Shown piece by piece: positions 53,549-61,853 of a stretch of DNA of 64,000 bases. Source of the stretch: Leucobacter tenebrionis (GTDB taxonomy: Bacteria; Actinomycetota; Actinomycetes; Actinomycetales; Microbacteriaceae); contig NZ_CP082322.1 in NCBI RefSeq assembly GCF_019884725.1, positions 62,001 through 126,000 on the forward strand. The letters run 5' to 3'. The first letter of the stretch is position 1. Every line of letters starts with the position of its first letter. A program made the translations under genes and the position numbers. The notes beneath the pieces are model-generated. The model had not been told where the DNA came from, did not search any database, and worked only from the letters and a program-made list of their open reading frames with translations.

Positions 53549-55177
53549 TCAGTGGCCCTCGTGGTGGCCCTTCTCGATCTCGCCCTGCGAGGGCGGCACG
53601 ATCCGGTCCTCGAAGAACCAGCGGCTGAAGCCGGCTCGAAGACGCTTCGAGAACGGGATGCGGCCGTCATCGTCGGGGCGGAGCATGAGCGGCGCGTAGT
53701 CGTGGTAGCTGACCAGCTCCCAGCGCTCGTACTCGTTGAGCGGCTTGTGCACCTCGATGAACTCGCCGCCGGGGAGACGCACGATGCGTCCCGACTCGTA
53801 GCCGTGCAGCGCGATCGCGCGGTCCTTCTTCTGCAGACCGAGGCAGATGCGCTTGGTCACGAAGTAGGCGAAGATCGGACCGAGGATCAGCAGCGCCTGC
53901 AGCGCGTGGATCACACCCTCCATGGAGAGCTGGAAGTGCGTGGCCATGAGGTCCGAGCTCGCGCCCGCCCACATCACCGCGTAGAAGACGACGCCGGCGG
54001 CGCCGATGGCGGTGCGGGTGGGGGCGTTGCGGGGACGGTCGAGGATGTGGTGCTCGCGCTTGTCGCCGGTCACCCAGGACTCGATGAAGGGGTAGATGGC
54101 CACCAGCACCAGGAAGATGCCGATGATGATGAGCGGCAGCAGCATGTTCCACGACCAGGTGAAGCCGAACCACTCGGTCTCGAGCCCCGGCGGGACCAGA
54201 CGCAGCATGCCGTCGGCGAAGCCGATGTACCAGTCGGGCTGGGTACCGGCGGAAACCGGCGAGGGATCGTAGGGGCCGTAGTTCCAGATTGGGTTGATGC
54301 CGACGAAGGAGGCGATCAGCACGATCATGCCGAAGACGATGAAGAAGAAGCCGCCGGCCTTCGCCGCGTACACGGGGAGCACGGGGAACCCAACAACGTT
54401 CTGCTGGGTCTTGCCCGGCCCGGGGTACTGCGTGTGCTTGTGGATGACCACGAATGCGAGGTGCAGTGCCACGAAGAGGATCACGAGTGCGGGCAGCACC
54501 ATGATGTGCAGCATGTACAGGCGGCCGACGATGTCGGTGCCCGGGAATTCGCCTCCGAAGAAGAAGTACGACAGGTAGGTGCCGATCACCGGAATCGCCT
54601 TGATGATGCCGTCGATGATGCGGAGGCCGTTGCCCGAGAGCACGTCATCGGGGAGCGAGTATCCCGTGAAGCCCTCGGCCATCGCGAGCACGAAGAGCAC
54701 GAAGCCGATGAGCCAGTTGAGCTCGCGCGGCTTGCGGAACGCACCCGTGAAGAAGATGCGCAGCATGTGCAGGCCGATGGAGGCGACGAACAGCAGCGCG
54801 GCCCAGTGGTGCACGTGACGCATGAGCAGACCGCCGCGCACCGAGAACGAGATATCGAGGGTCGACGCCATGGCGACCGACATCTCAAGGCCCTTCATCG
54901 GCACGTAGGGACCGGTGTAGTGCGTCTCGACCATGGAGGCCTGGAAGAACAGGGTCAGGAAGGTGCCCGACAGCAGGATCACGACGAAGCTGTACAGCGC
55001 AACCTCGCCGAGCAGGAACGACCAGTGGTCGGGGAAGACCTTACGGCCGAACTCCTTGACGGCGACGCCGATCTTGGTGCGCTCGTCGATGTAGTTCGCT
55101 GCGGCAGCGGTGAAGCGGCTCGAACCGCTCTGCGCCTGCCCGTTCGAAGCGGGGGATTCGGTTACGGTGCTGCTCAC
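53549..55177 (-). CDS. qcrB: Cytochrome b subunit of the bc1 complex
   Basis: A 542-residue membrane subunit carrying hemes bL and bH and the quinol sites. The b-type core is clear: MRHVHHWAALLFVASIGLHM and later AFVVIHKHTQYPGPG contain the paired His ligands, and GYSLPDDVLSGNGLR is the family loop; the PEW-like quinol site reads TQPDWYIGF. The C-terminal extension of about 150 residues (RICLGLQKKDRAIALHGYESG) is typical of actinobacterial QcrB. The start overlaps the qcrA stop (ATGA). It is the last gene of ctaE-qcrC-qcrA-qcrB. Confidence 0.96.
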   Translation of the reverse strand: MSSTVTESPASNGQAQSGSSRFTAAAANYIDERTKIGVAVKEFGRKVFPDHWSFLLGEVALYSFVVILLSGTFLTLFFQASMVETHYTGPYVPMKGLEMSVAMASTLDISFSVRGGLLMRHVHHWAALLFVASIGLHMLRIFFTGAFRKPRELNWLIGFVLFVLAMAEGFTGYSLPDDVLSGNGLRIIDGIIKAIPVIGTYLSYFFFGGEFPGTDIVGRLYMLHIMVLPALVILFVALHLAFVVIHKHTQYPGPGKTQQNVVGFPVLPVYAAKAGGFFFIVFGMIVLIASFVGINPIWNYGPYDPSPVSAGTQPDWYIGFADGMLRLVPPGLETEWFGFTWSWNMLLPLIIIGIFLVLVAIYPFIESWVTGDKREHHILDRPRNAPTRTAIGAAGVVFYAVMWAGASSDLMATHFQLSMEGVIHALQALLILGPIFAYFVTKRICLGLQKKDRAIALHGYESGRIVRLPGGEFIEVHKPLNEYERWELVSYHDYAPLMLRPDDDGRIPFSKRLRAGFSRWFFEDRIVPPSQGEIEKGHHEGH

Positions 55178-56313
55178 TTGAGGCGCTCCCAGAAGCTCGG
55201 GCCGACAGGTTCATGGAAATCGCTCTGCGCGACGAGGTAGCCCTCGTCGTCCACGGTGATGGGCAGCTGGGGCAGCGGACGCTTGGCGGGGCCGAAGACG
55301 ACCTTCGCGTGCTCCGAGACATCGAACTGCGACTGGTGGCAGGGGCAGAGGAGATGGTGGGTGTGCTGCTCGTACAGCGCAACGGGGCAACCCACGTGCG
55401 TGCAGACCTTCGAGTAGGCGACGATCCCGTTGTAGGACCAGTCCTCGCGCTCGGGGAGCTCCTTGAGCTCCGACTGATCGAGACGCATCAGCAGCACGAT
55501 GGCCTTCGCCTTGGCGTCGAGCAGGTTCTCGCTGCCTCCGCGCTCGTCGAGGCTGAGGTTGTGGAAGTCCTCGTGGTTCAGAGTCTCGGGAATCACGTGG
55601 AATGCCGAACCGATCGTGACCTCGCTGGCCTTGATCGGAACGCCGGAGGGGTCGCGGGCGAGACGGACGCCCTTGTCCCACATGGTGTGCTTCAGGAGCT
55701 GCACGGGGTCGCGATCCTGCGGGGCGAGGCTGCGGAGCAGCGTGATGCCGGGGAGGGGGAACGCGATGAGCGCGCCGATGAGACTGTTGCGGACGAGGGA
55801 GCGGCGGGAGAACCCGGACTCCTCGTCGGCGAGCTTGAACACCTCGGCCGAGGCCGCACGGGTCTCTTCGTCGCTGGGCACCGGGTGGCGCACATCGATC
55901 GACTCGTGGTCGGCCATGATGGCCTTGCCCCAGTGGACGGCACCGACGCCGACGGCGAGGAGCGCGAGCGCCATGCCGAGACCGACGAACATGGTGTGCA
56001 GTCGAATCGCCATCATGTCGCCCGTTTCGATCGGGAAGAACATGTAGGCGAGGACCGCGCCGAGGCTGCCCGCGATCGAGATGTAGAAGAGCGTGTAGAC
56101 GGTGCGCTCAGCGCGCTTCTCCCTCTTGGGATCGAGATCCGTGACGCGCTTCCGGTGCGGGGGAAGGCCCGGATTCTGCACAGCATCGGCCGCGATGACC
56201 GCGGTGCCTGCCGCAGCTTCGGCCGAGCTGTGGCCCTGGGCGGCGACAACGGCGTCTGCGCCGCCGTTGTTCTTCGCTTCCTCTGCCATGTTGCTCCTTG
56301 ACTCCTGACTCAT
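55174..56313 (-). CDS. qcrA: Rieske iron-sulfur subunit of the bc1 complex
   Basis: A 379-residue protein (371 if it starts at the internal ATG at 56289). Three membrane helices lie in the N-terminal half, as in actinobacterial QcrA (unlike one in mitochondria). The 2Fe-2S ligands are Cys304 and His306 (CTHVGC) and Cys323 and His326 (CPCHQSQFD). The N-terminal ~50 residues are an Ala-rich soluble tail. It lies between qcrC and qcrB in the usual order and accepts electrons from menaquinol. Confidence 0.95.
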   Translation of the reverse strand: MSQESRSNMAEEAKNNGGADAVVAAQGHSSAEAAAGTAVIAADAVQNPGLPPHRKRVTDLDPKREKRAERTVYTLFYISIAGSLGAVLAYMFFPIETGDMMAIRLHTMFVGLGMALALLAVGVGAVHWGKAIMADHESIDVRHPVPSDEETRAASAEVFKLADEESGFSRRSLVRNSLIGALIAFPLPGITLLRSLAPQDRDPVQLLKHTMWDKGVRLARDPSGVPIKASEVTIGSAFHVIPETLNHEDFHNLSLDERGGSENLLDAKAKAIVLLMRLDQSELKELPEREDWSYNGIVAYSKVCTHVGCPVALYEQHTHHLLCPCHQSQFDVSEHAKVVFGPAKRPLPQLPITVDDEGYLVAQSDFHEPVGPSFWERLK

Positions 56314-56335
56314 GAACTCTTTGTGCGCCGTCGGA

Positions 56336-57145
56336 TCAGTTCGACTTCGCGGTGACCCAGACGGTGAGGCCGACGATCGCGCCGAGGCCGATCACCCAGA
56401 TGAAGAGGCCTTCCGCCACCGGTCCGATCGATCCCAGGGTGAGGCCTCCGACCGCGGGCTGCTCCTCGGTGTACTTGAGGAACGAGATGATGTCGGCCTT
56501 CTCCTGCGGAGTGATGTTCGCATCGTTGAAGACGGGCATGTTCTGCGGGCCCGTGACCATGGCCTCGTAGATGTGGGTGGCGGGGACGCCCGTCAGCTTC
56601 GGGGCGAACTTGCCCTGAGTGAGGGCGCCGCCGGCTGCGGCGACGTTGTGGCACATGGCGCAGTTGATCTTGAACAGCTGGCCGCCGCGGGCGATGCCCT
56701 CGTCGTCGCTGTCGGCCTGGATGTAGCGGCTGTCGGGCAGCGCCGGCCCCGGGGCGAGCGATGCCACGTAGGCGGCCATCTGCAGGGTCTGCTCCTCGGT
56801 GAACTGCTGGGGCTTGACCATGCCCTGGGGACCCTGGAAGGCGAGCGGCATGCGCCCGGTGCCGACCTGGAAATTGACCGCGGCCGCACCGGCGCCGATG
56901 AGCGAAGGGCCGTCATCGGTGCCCTGCGCATTGGCGCCGTGGCAGGTGGCGCAGTTGGCGCCGAACAGCTTCTCGCCCGCTTCGATGGTGGCGGGGGACT
57001 CGAGGTCGATCTCGGCGGTGGCGGAGGTCTGGCTGAAGCCGGTGTAGGCGGCTCCGGTCACGAGGAGGCCGACCGCAACGAGAGCGGCGGTGGCAAGCGG
57101 GTGCCGTCGGCCGGACTTGCGAACGTTTTTCTTGGCGCGAGCCAT
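56336..57145 (-). CDS. qcrC: Diheme cytochrome c subunit of the bc1 complex
   Basis: A 269-residue membrane-anchored cytochrome with two heme motifs, CATCH at 65-69 and CAMCH at 162-166, the diheme form found in Actinobacteria, where it replaces a soluble cytochrome c and hands electrons straight to the aa3 oxidase. An N-terminal membrane helix (about 16-38) and a C-terminal one (IGPVAEGLFIWVIGLGAIVG) anchor it. Met ligands are in TGRMPLAFQGP and NMPVFND. Confidence 0.96.
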   Translation of the reverse strand: MARAKKNVRKSGRRHPLATAALVAVGLLVTGAAYTGFSQTSATAEIDLESPATIEAGEKLFGANCATCHGANAQGTDDGPSLIGAGAAAVNFQVGTGRMPLAFQGPQGMVKPQQFTEEQTLQMAAYVASLAPGPALPDSRYIQADSDDEGIARGGQLFKINCAMCHNVAAAGGALTQGKFAPKLTGVPATHIYEAMVTGPQNMPVFNDANITPQEKADIISFLKYTEEQPAVGGLTLGSIGPVAEGLFIWVIGLGAIVGLTVWVTAKSN

Positions 57146-57166
57146 GTTCTCGATTACTCCTGACCC

Positions 57167-57796
57167 CTACTTGAGGACGTAGATGACGATGAAGAGGATG
57201 ATCCACACGATGTCGACGAAGTGCCAGTAGTAGGACACGACGACCGCGGTGGTCTCCTCCTTGTGCGTGAAGTTCTTGACGGCGTAGATGCGGCCGATGA
57301 CCAGCAGGAACGCGACGAGGCCGAGGGCCACGTGGATGCCGTGGAAGCCCGTGGTCATGTAGAAGGCCGAACCGTAGGGGTCCGAGCTGAGGGTGATGCC
57401 CTCGGAGACGAAGGTCGCGTACTCCCAGACCTGCCCGGAGACGAAGACCGCGCCCATGAAGAAGGTGAGGAAGAACCACTCGACCGTGCCCCACTTCGCC
57501 GGGCTGGCGCCCGTCGCGCGCGGCTGCATGCGCTCGGCTGCGAACACGCCCGCCTGGGCCGTGAAGGAGGAGGCGACCAGGATGATCGTGTTGACCAGCG
57601 CGAACGGGAAGTTGTGCAGCGCGGTCTTCTCGGCCCACAACTCGGGGTTCATCGCGCGCAGCGTGAAGTAGATGGCGAAGAGGCCCGCGAAGAACATGAC
57701 CTCGCTGCCGAGCCATACGATCGTGCCCACGGCGACGATATTCGGTCGCTTCACCGAGGGCACGGCTGACTTGGTATTCATAGTGGTCGTTGTCAC
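57167..57796 (-). CDS. ctaE: Cytochrome c oxidase subunit III
   Basis: A 209-residue (204 from the ATG at 57781) five-helix subunit. Conserved segments are [38 protein letters not shown] and [19 protein letters not shown] with [19 protein letters not shown] at the end. It heads the operon ctaE-qcrC-qcrA-qcrB. GGAGGGG lies just before the GTG at 57796, and CATAAT upstream may be its -10. The 210-bp divergent gap to trpD holds both promoters. Confidence 0.95.
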   Translation of the reverse strand: MTTTTMNTKSAVPSVKRPNIVAVGTIVWLGSEVMFFAGLFAIYFTLRAMNPELWAEKTALHNFPFALVNTIILVASSFTAQAGVFAAERMQPRATGASPAKWGTVEWFFLTFFMGAVFVSGQVWEYATFVSEGITLSSDPYGSAFYMTTGFHGIHVALGLVAFLLVIGRIYAVKNFTHKEETTAVVVSYYWHFVDIVWIILFIVIYVLK

Positions 57797-57994
57797 CCCT
57801 CCATTATGGCTGAAAGTTTGGTGTGCGTTTTCACTCGGACCCGGCGCGCCGAACTTTCTGCGAGTTTCCCGATCAGCCTACCGTGTTGAGAGGGGTCGGA
57901 TGTGCACCACGGACCCTTCTCTCATCAGATGAATACCGGTTTCCTGCTGGGGTTTTCGGGTCGACGTGCGGGGGACCGGCGTCGCTTCGATCGA

Positions 57995-58000
57995 TAGGAT
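57995..58000 (+). promoter_or_regulatory. -10 hexamer for leaderless trpD
   Basis: TAGGAT (context GATAGGATTGG) ends 6 nt before the ATG at 58007. Confidence 0.5.
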
Positions 58001-58006
58001 TGGCGC

Positions 58007-59071
58007 ATGATCGACGAACGCAGTTGGCCCACCGTGCTCACGACGCTCCTCGAGGGAGACGACCTCAGCGTCTCGCAAGCGGAGTGGGCGATGGCGCGCT
58101 TCATGACCGGCGAGGCCAGCGGCGCCCAGATGGGGGCGTTCCTCGTCGCGCTGCGGTCGAAGGGAGCGACGGTGGACGAGATCGTCGGCTTCCGCGACGC
58201 GATCCTCGCGGAGTCGGCCCCGATCTCGCTTCCCGCCATGTCGCTCGACATCGTCGGAACGGGGGGAGACCGCTTCGGCACGGTGAACGTGTCGACCATG
58301 GCATCCATCACGGCCGCCGCCGCCGGGGCGCCGGTCGTGAAGCACGGCAATAAGGCCGCGAGCAGCAAGTCGGGATCCTCGGACGTGCTGACATCGCTCG
58401 GGATCGGCCTGTCGCTCGATGCGGATCAGCTCGCAGAGGTGTTCGCCCGGGCGGGTATCGCCTTCGTGCACGCGGCGCGTTTCCTGCCAGGGTTCCGCCA
58501 CGTCGCCTCCGTGCGCTCGGAACTGGGGATCCCCACCGTCTTCAATTTCCTCGGGCCGCTGTGCAACCCGGTGCGTCCGGAAGCCTCGGCCGTGGGCGTC
58601 GCCGATCCCGCTGCAGCGCCGCTGATCGCGGGCGTCTTCCGGATCCGCGGTGCCTCGGCGCTGGTGTTCCGCGGCGACGACGGGCTCGACGAGCTCACCA
58701 CGACGGGGCACTCCCGGCTGTGGGAGGTGAACCGCGGCGGCATGACGGAGCACGACATCGATCCTCGCGATCTGGGGATTCCGCGCGCCTCGATCGAGGA
58801 TCTGCTCGGCGGCACTCCCGATGAGAACGCGGAGACCGTACACCGGGTGCTCGCGGGGGAGCGGGGGCCGGTGCGCGACATCGTACTGCTCAACGCCGCT
58901 GCGGGGCTCGTGGCCTACGAGCTGGCGGAGCGGCCGGAGTCGGCGGAGCGCGCGCTGCTCGAACGGCTCGGGGAGAAGCTGAGTGTGGCGGCAGATGCCA
59001 TCGACTCGGGGCGAGCGGCTGCGAAGCTGGCCGAGTGGGTCGATGCCACCTCCGGGTTCGCCGACGCCTGA
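58007..59071 (+). CDS. trpD: Anthranilate phosphoribosyltransferase
   Basis: A 354-residue enzyme of tryptophan synthesis that joins anthranilate to PRPP. The PRPP site DIVGTGGDRFGTVNVSTMAS and the anthranilate region VVKHGNKAASSKSGSSDVL are complete; later FLPGFRHVASVRSELG and TVFNFLGPLCNPVRP match the family. It stands alone, divergent from ctaE, as trpD often does in actinobacteria; trpF is 2 kb away on the other strand. No attenuator or Trp box is visible, and the likely leaderless start excludes a 5' leader. Confidence 0.96.
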   Translation: MIDERSWPTVLTTLLEGDDLSVSQAEWAMARFMTGEASGAQMGAFLVALRSKGATVDEIVGFRDAILAESAPISLPAMSLDIVGTGGDRFGTVNVSTMASITAAAAGAPVVKHGNKAASSKSGSSDVLTSLGIGLSLDADQLAEVFARAGIAFVHAARFLPGFRHVASVRSELGIPTVFNFLGPLCNPVRPEASAVGVADPAAAPLIAGVFRIRGASALVFRGDDGLDELTTTGHSRLWEVNRGGMTEHDIDPRDLGIPRASIEDLLGGTPDENAETVHRVLAGERGPVRDIVLLNAAAGLVAYELAERPESAERALLERLGEKLSVAADAIDSGRAAAKLAEWVDATSGFADA

Positions 59072-59159
59072 GACGAACCGGAGGGCGGGTCGTCCGGGGC
59101 CGTGGCGGCGCGCCCGAACCCGTCGTGCGAAGGACGTGGCACCGCCCAGGCGGGACTGC

Positions 59160-60149
59160 TCAGGGAGCCGCGGGTGTGGCGGTCGACGGTGCGTCGGTCG
59201 TTGATGCGGCGGTCGACGGGGCGGCGTTGCGCTCCATGCGCGTGTACTTCGAGAGGAAGGGCATCGGGTCCACCGGCTCGTCGTCGATGCGGAGCGCCAG
59301 ATGGAGGTGCGGGCCGAAGGACATGCCGGTGTTGCCCACCTTGCCGGCCTGGTCGCCCATCTTGACGATGTCGCCCACCTGGTAGGAGTGCGAATCGTTC
59401 TGCATGTGGCAGTAGCGGCTCGTCACCGTCTGCCCGTCGATCTCGTGCTCGACCTTGAGGCCGAAGCCGCAGCCGTCGCTCGCGAAGCCCGCTTCGAGCA
59501 CCTCGCCGTCGGCGATCACCTGGATCGGCGTGCCCGCGGGGGCCGCGAAGTCCTGTGCGTCGTGGAACTGCTCCACGGGGGCGGTGCGGTAGCCGAAGCC
59601 GTCGGTGAGCGTGACGCTCGAGGCGAACGGGTAGTTGACGAGCGCCTCCGGGTGGAAGACGTATTCGGCACGCGCCTCGAGCTCGGAGACGGCGCCGTCG
59701 ATCTCGGTGAAGGACGTCGGCAGCTCGTCGAGCGATACCTCCGAGAAGAGTTCCTGCGCCGCGACGACACCGCCGGCCGCGCTCGCTTCGCTCGCCGTGC
59801 CGGCGCCGGTCGGGGCGAAGAGCGGCAGGGCGACGGTGAGCACCAGGCCTCCGACGCTCGCCGCGGCGGCCGCGGCCGCGAGACGGCGGCGGAACGGAAC
59901 CTTCGCCGGCTTCGACGTCTCACCGGCGGCCGGATCGGGATGCGCTGTCGGATCGTGCTCGATGAAAGGGAGCCGCACCGAGCCGGTGGGGGTCATCGGC
60001 ACCGAGGGGGCCGAGGGTGCTGCGGGGTGTTCGGACTGCGAATGCACGGCCTGCGGTTCGGGTCGCTGCTGCTCTCGGAGCGACCTGCGTGACGGGTAGC
60101 CGGAAGCGGCGGAGGCGCGGGACTCGCTGAGATCGTTGGCGTCGGTCAT
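59160..60149 (-). CDS. M23 family cell-wall metallopeptidase
   Basis: A 329-residue protein with a ~90-residue disordered cytoplasmic N-terminus, one membrane helix (about 91-112) and an extracellular LytM domain. The zinc and catalytic residues are present: His196 and Asp200 (FHDAQDFAAP), His248 (YCHM) and His281-Leu-His283 (GPHLHLAL). It likely cleaves peptidoglycan cross-bridges. The C-terminal tail is Ser/Thr/Ala-rich. GAAAG precedes the ATG. An AT-rich element around 60196-60212 (GATAACGTTTAGGTTAC), overlapping the end of the upstream gene, may be a regulator site. Confidence 0.9.
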   Translation of the reverse strand: MTDANDLSESRASAASGYPSRRSLREQQRPEPQAVHSQSEHPAAPSAPSVPMTPTGSVRLPFIEHDPTAHPDPAAGETSKPAKVPFRRRLAAAAAAASVGGLVLTVALPLFAPTGAGTASEASAAGGVVAAQELFSEVSLDELPTSFTEIDGAVSELEARAEYVFHPEALVNYPFASSVTLTDGFGYRTAPVEQFHDAQDFAAPAGTPIQVIADGEVLEAGFASDGCGFGLKVEHEIDGQTVTSRYCHMQNDSHSYQVGDIVKMGDQAGKVGNTGMSFGPHLHLALRIDDEPVDPMPFLSKYTRMERNAAPSTAASTTDAPSTATPAAP

Positions 60150-60203
60150 TCGGTCTTTCGTGGGGTTCGCGGATCGCCGCACTGCCGCGGCAAAAGATAA
60201 CGT

Positions 60204-61109
60204 TTAGGTTACAGCGTCTGCGTGAGAAATACCAGACGCAAGTTCCTCCGCCGCGAGAGCCGGGCGAGCCGTTGCTGCGGAGCCGGAGGAGTCAGCGCCG
60301 GGGGAGTCGGAGGAGTCAGCGCCGGGGGAGCGGGGAGCCTCATCGGCGCCGATCCATTCGAGCACGTGACGCGCAACGGGCTGCCCGGAGCTGATGAGGG
60401 CCTCGTGCCCGCGATCCTGAATCTGCCGCATCTCGGCGTCGGGGAGGAGCCCGGTGATGCGCACGGCCCAGCCTCGCGGGGACACGTGGTCGCGGGTGCC
60501 TTGTATCACGAGCGCCGGTTGCGAGACCCGGGGCAGGCAGTGCTCGAGGCGATGCGCGAGCATCTGCCGCAACTTGCGCAAGAACCAGACGGGGCCGGCC
60601 TGAAGGTAGGTCTTCGTGGCCTTCCTCAGTACCGAGAGCGGCTCACCCTCGGCGAGGTCCTGGATCATGCGGTACCCCTGCATCAGGGCGGTGCGCTCGG
60701 CCGGATTCACCGACGGAGCGATGAGCACGACGCGCCGCACGAGATCCGGGTGGCGAGCGGCGAGCTCGGAGACCACCTGCGCGCCCATGGAGTGCCCGAC
60801 GGCGACCAGCGAGCCGATTCCGAGCGAGCGAAGGGCCGCGGCCACGAGGTCGGCGGTCTGCGGCATCGTCAGGGGATCGGCCGGTTCGGGGCAGTCGGCG
60901 AACCCCGGGAGGTCGATCGCGATCGCCTCGCACTCGGTCTGGATCTCGGAGAGGAACCTGTCGTACACGCTATGGCCCATGCCGATGCCGTGCACGAGCA
61001 GCACGCGGGGTGCTCCGGGCCGAGACCATCGGAAGAGATGGAGCTCGCGCGAGTCGAGCTGGAAGTCGATCCGCTCGGGCTCGGGGAGCGCCGGATCCGC
61101 CTGGTCCAT
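60204..61109 (-). CDS. Alpha/beta hydrolase
   Basis: A 301-residue hydrolase from the ATG at 61107-61109. The oxyanion region is VLLVHGIGMGHSVYD, the nucleophile elbow AVGHSMGAQ (Ser), the acid is in GTRDHVSP and the catalytic His is in DRGHEALIS. The last ~45 residues are a low-complexity Ser/Ala/Asp tail containing two copies of SPGADSS encoded by 24-nt units (60284-60331). It sits between trpF and the M23 gene; substrate unknown. Confidence 0.87.
   Translation of the reverse strand: MDQADPALPEPERIDFQLDSRELHLFRWSRPGAPRVLLVHGIGMGHSVYDRFLSEIQTECEAIAIDLPGFADCPEPADPLTMPQTADLVAAALRSLGIGSLVAVGHSMGAQVVSELAARHPDLVRRVVLIAPSVNPAERTALMQGYRMIQDLAEGEPLSVLRKATKTYLQAGPVWFLRKLRQMLAHRLEHCLPRVSQPALVIQGTRDHVSPRGWAVRITGLLPDAEMRQIQDRGHEALISSGQPVARHVLEWIGADEAPRSPGADSSDSPGADSSGSAATARPALAAEELASGISHADAVT
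60284..60331. repeat. Two 24-nt tandem units in the hydrolase 3' end
   Basis: Units at 60284-60307 and 60308-60331 (core GGAGTCAGCGCCGGGGGAG) encode the repeated SPGADSS tail. Confidence 0.85.
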
Positions 61110-61183
61110 CGCCGTGTCGTCGGGGCGCTGCGCGCGGCCGGGATGCTGCGCGCGGTCGGCCCCGGATTCCTGCCGGTGCCGCC

Positions 61184-61792
61184 TCACGAGCGTGCCGCCC
61201 GGATGAAACGCGTGATCAGGTCGGGATCCTTCTCTCCGGGAGCGCGCTCGACCCCGCTCGAGACGTCGACCCCCGCGGGGCGGGTCGCCGAGATCGCGGC
61301 GGCGACGTTCTCGGGGTTCAGACCGCCGGCCAGCAACCAGGCGTCGCCGAGCACGGCGCCGTCGATCAGTGAGAGGTCCCACGGCCGGCCGGAACCGGGA
61401 GAAGCGCCGTCGACGAGCAAGCGCTCCTCGCCGAAGGCGCCGGCGCGAAGGGCGGGGTGCTGGGCGAGGGAAGTGGCTCGCCAGAGGCGGGGGAGGATCT
61501 TGCGGGCTGCCGCGAAGTCGTCCGCGGTGTAGGCGCCGTGCAGCTGCAGCACATCGAAACCCAGCCCGAGAGCGGTCTCCGCCGCCTCGCGGGCGGGCAT
61601 GCGGTTGACGACGAGGGCCGCGTCGACGCGGCGATCCGCAGAACGCGCCGCCGAGACGACATCAGTGGCCTCCGCGAACGTCGCGTGGCGAGGGCTCTGC
61701 GGGCTCATGACTACGCCCACCGCATCGGCTCCGGCGTCGATGGCGTGGGCCGCGGTGCTCGCGTCGCGGAGGCCGCAGATCTTCACGTACAT
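61184..61792 (-). CDS. trpF: Phosphoribosylanthranilate isomerase
   Basis: A 202-residue TIM-barrel enzyme of tryptophan synthesis. It has the starting MYVKICGL with the catalytic Cys, GADAVGVVMSPQSPRHAT, VLQLHG, the LVDGASPGSGRPWD loop with the second catalytic Asp, and LAGGLNPENV followed by GVDVSSGVERAPGEKDP at the phosphate site. All catalytic residues are intact. It works one step after TrpD; here the two genes are separate and on opposite strands. Confidence 0.95.
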   Translation of the reverse strand: MYVKICGLRDASTAAHAIDAGADAVGVVMSPQSPRHATFAEATDVVSAARSADRRVDAALVVNRMPAREAAETALGLGFDVLQLHGAYTADDFAAARKILPRLWRATSLAQHPALRAGAFGEERLLVDGASPGSGRPWDLSLIDGAVLGDAWLLAGGLNPENVAAAISATRPAGVDVSSGVERAPGEKDPDLITRFIRAARS

Positions 61793-61853
61793 CGTTCGCT
61801 CCAGTCGGAATCGGTCGGGCCCGCTTCGCGCGCCAGGCGCGGGAGAGCGCTTC

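Noticed and set aside
60196-60212. GATAACGTTTAGGTTAC as an IdeR (iron) box
   Set aside because: Only half of the expected TTAGGTTAG/CTAACCTAA palindrome is present, and half of the element codes for the end of the upstream hydrolase gene.
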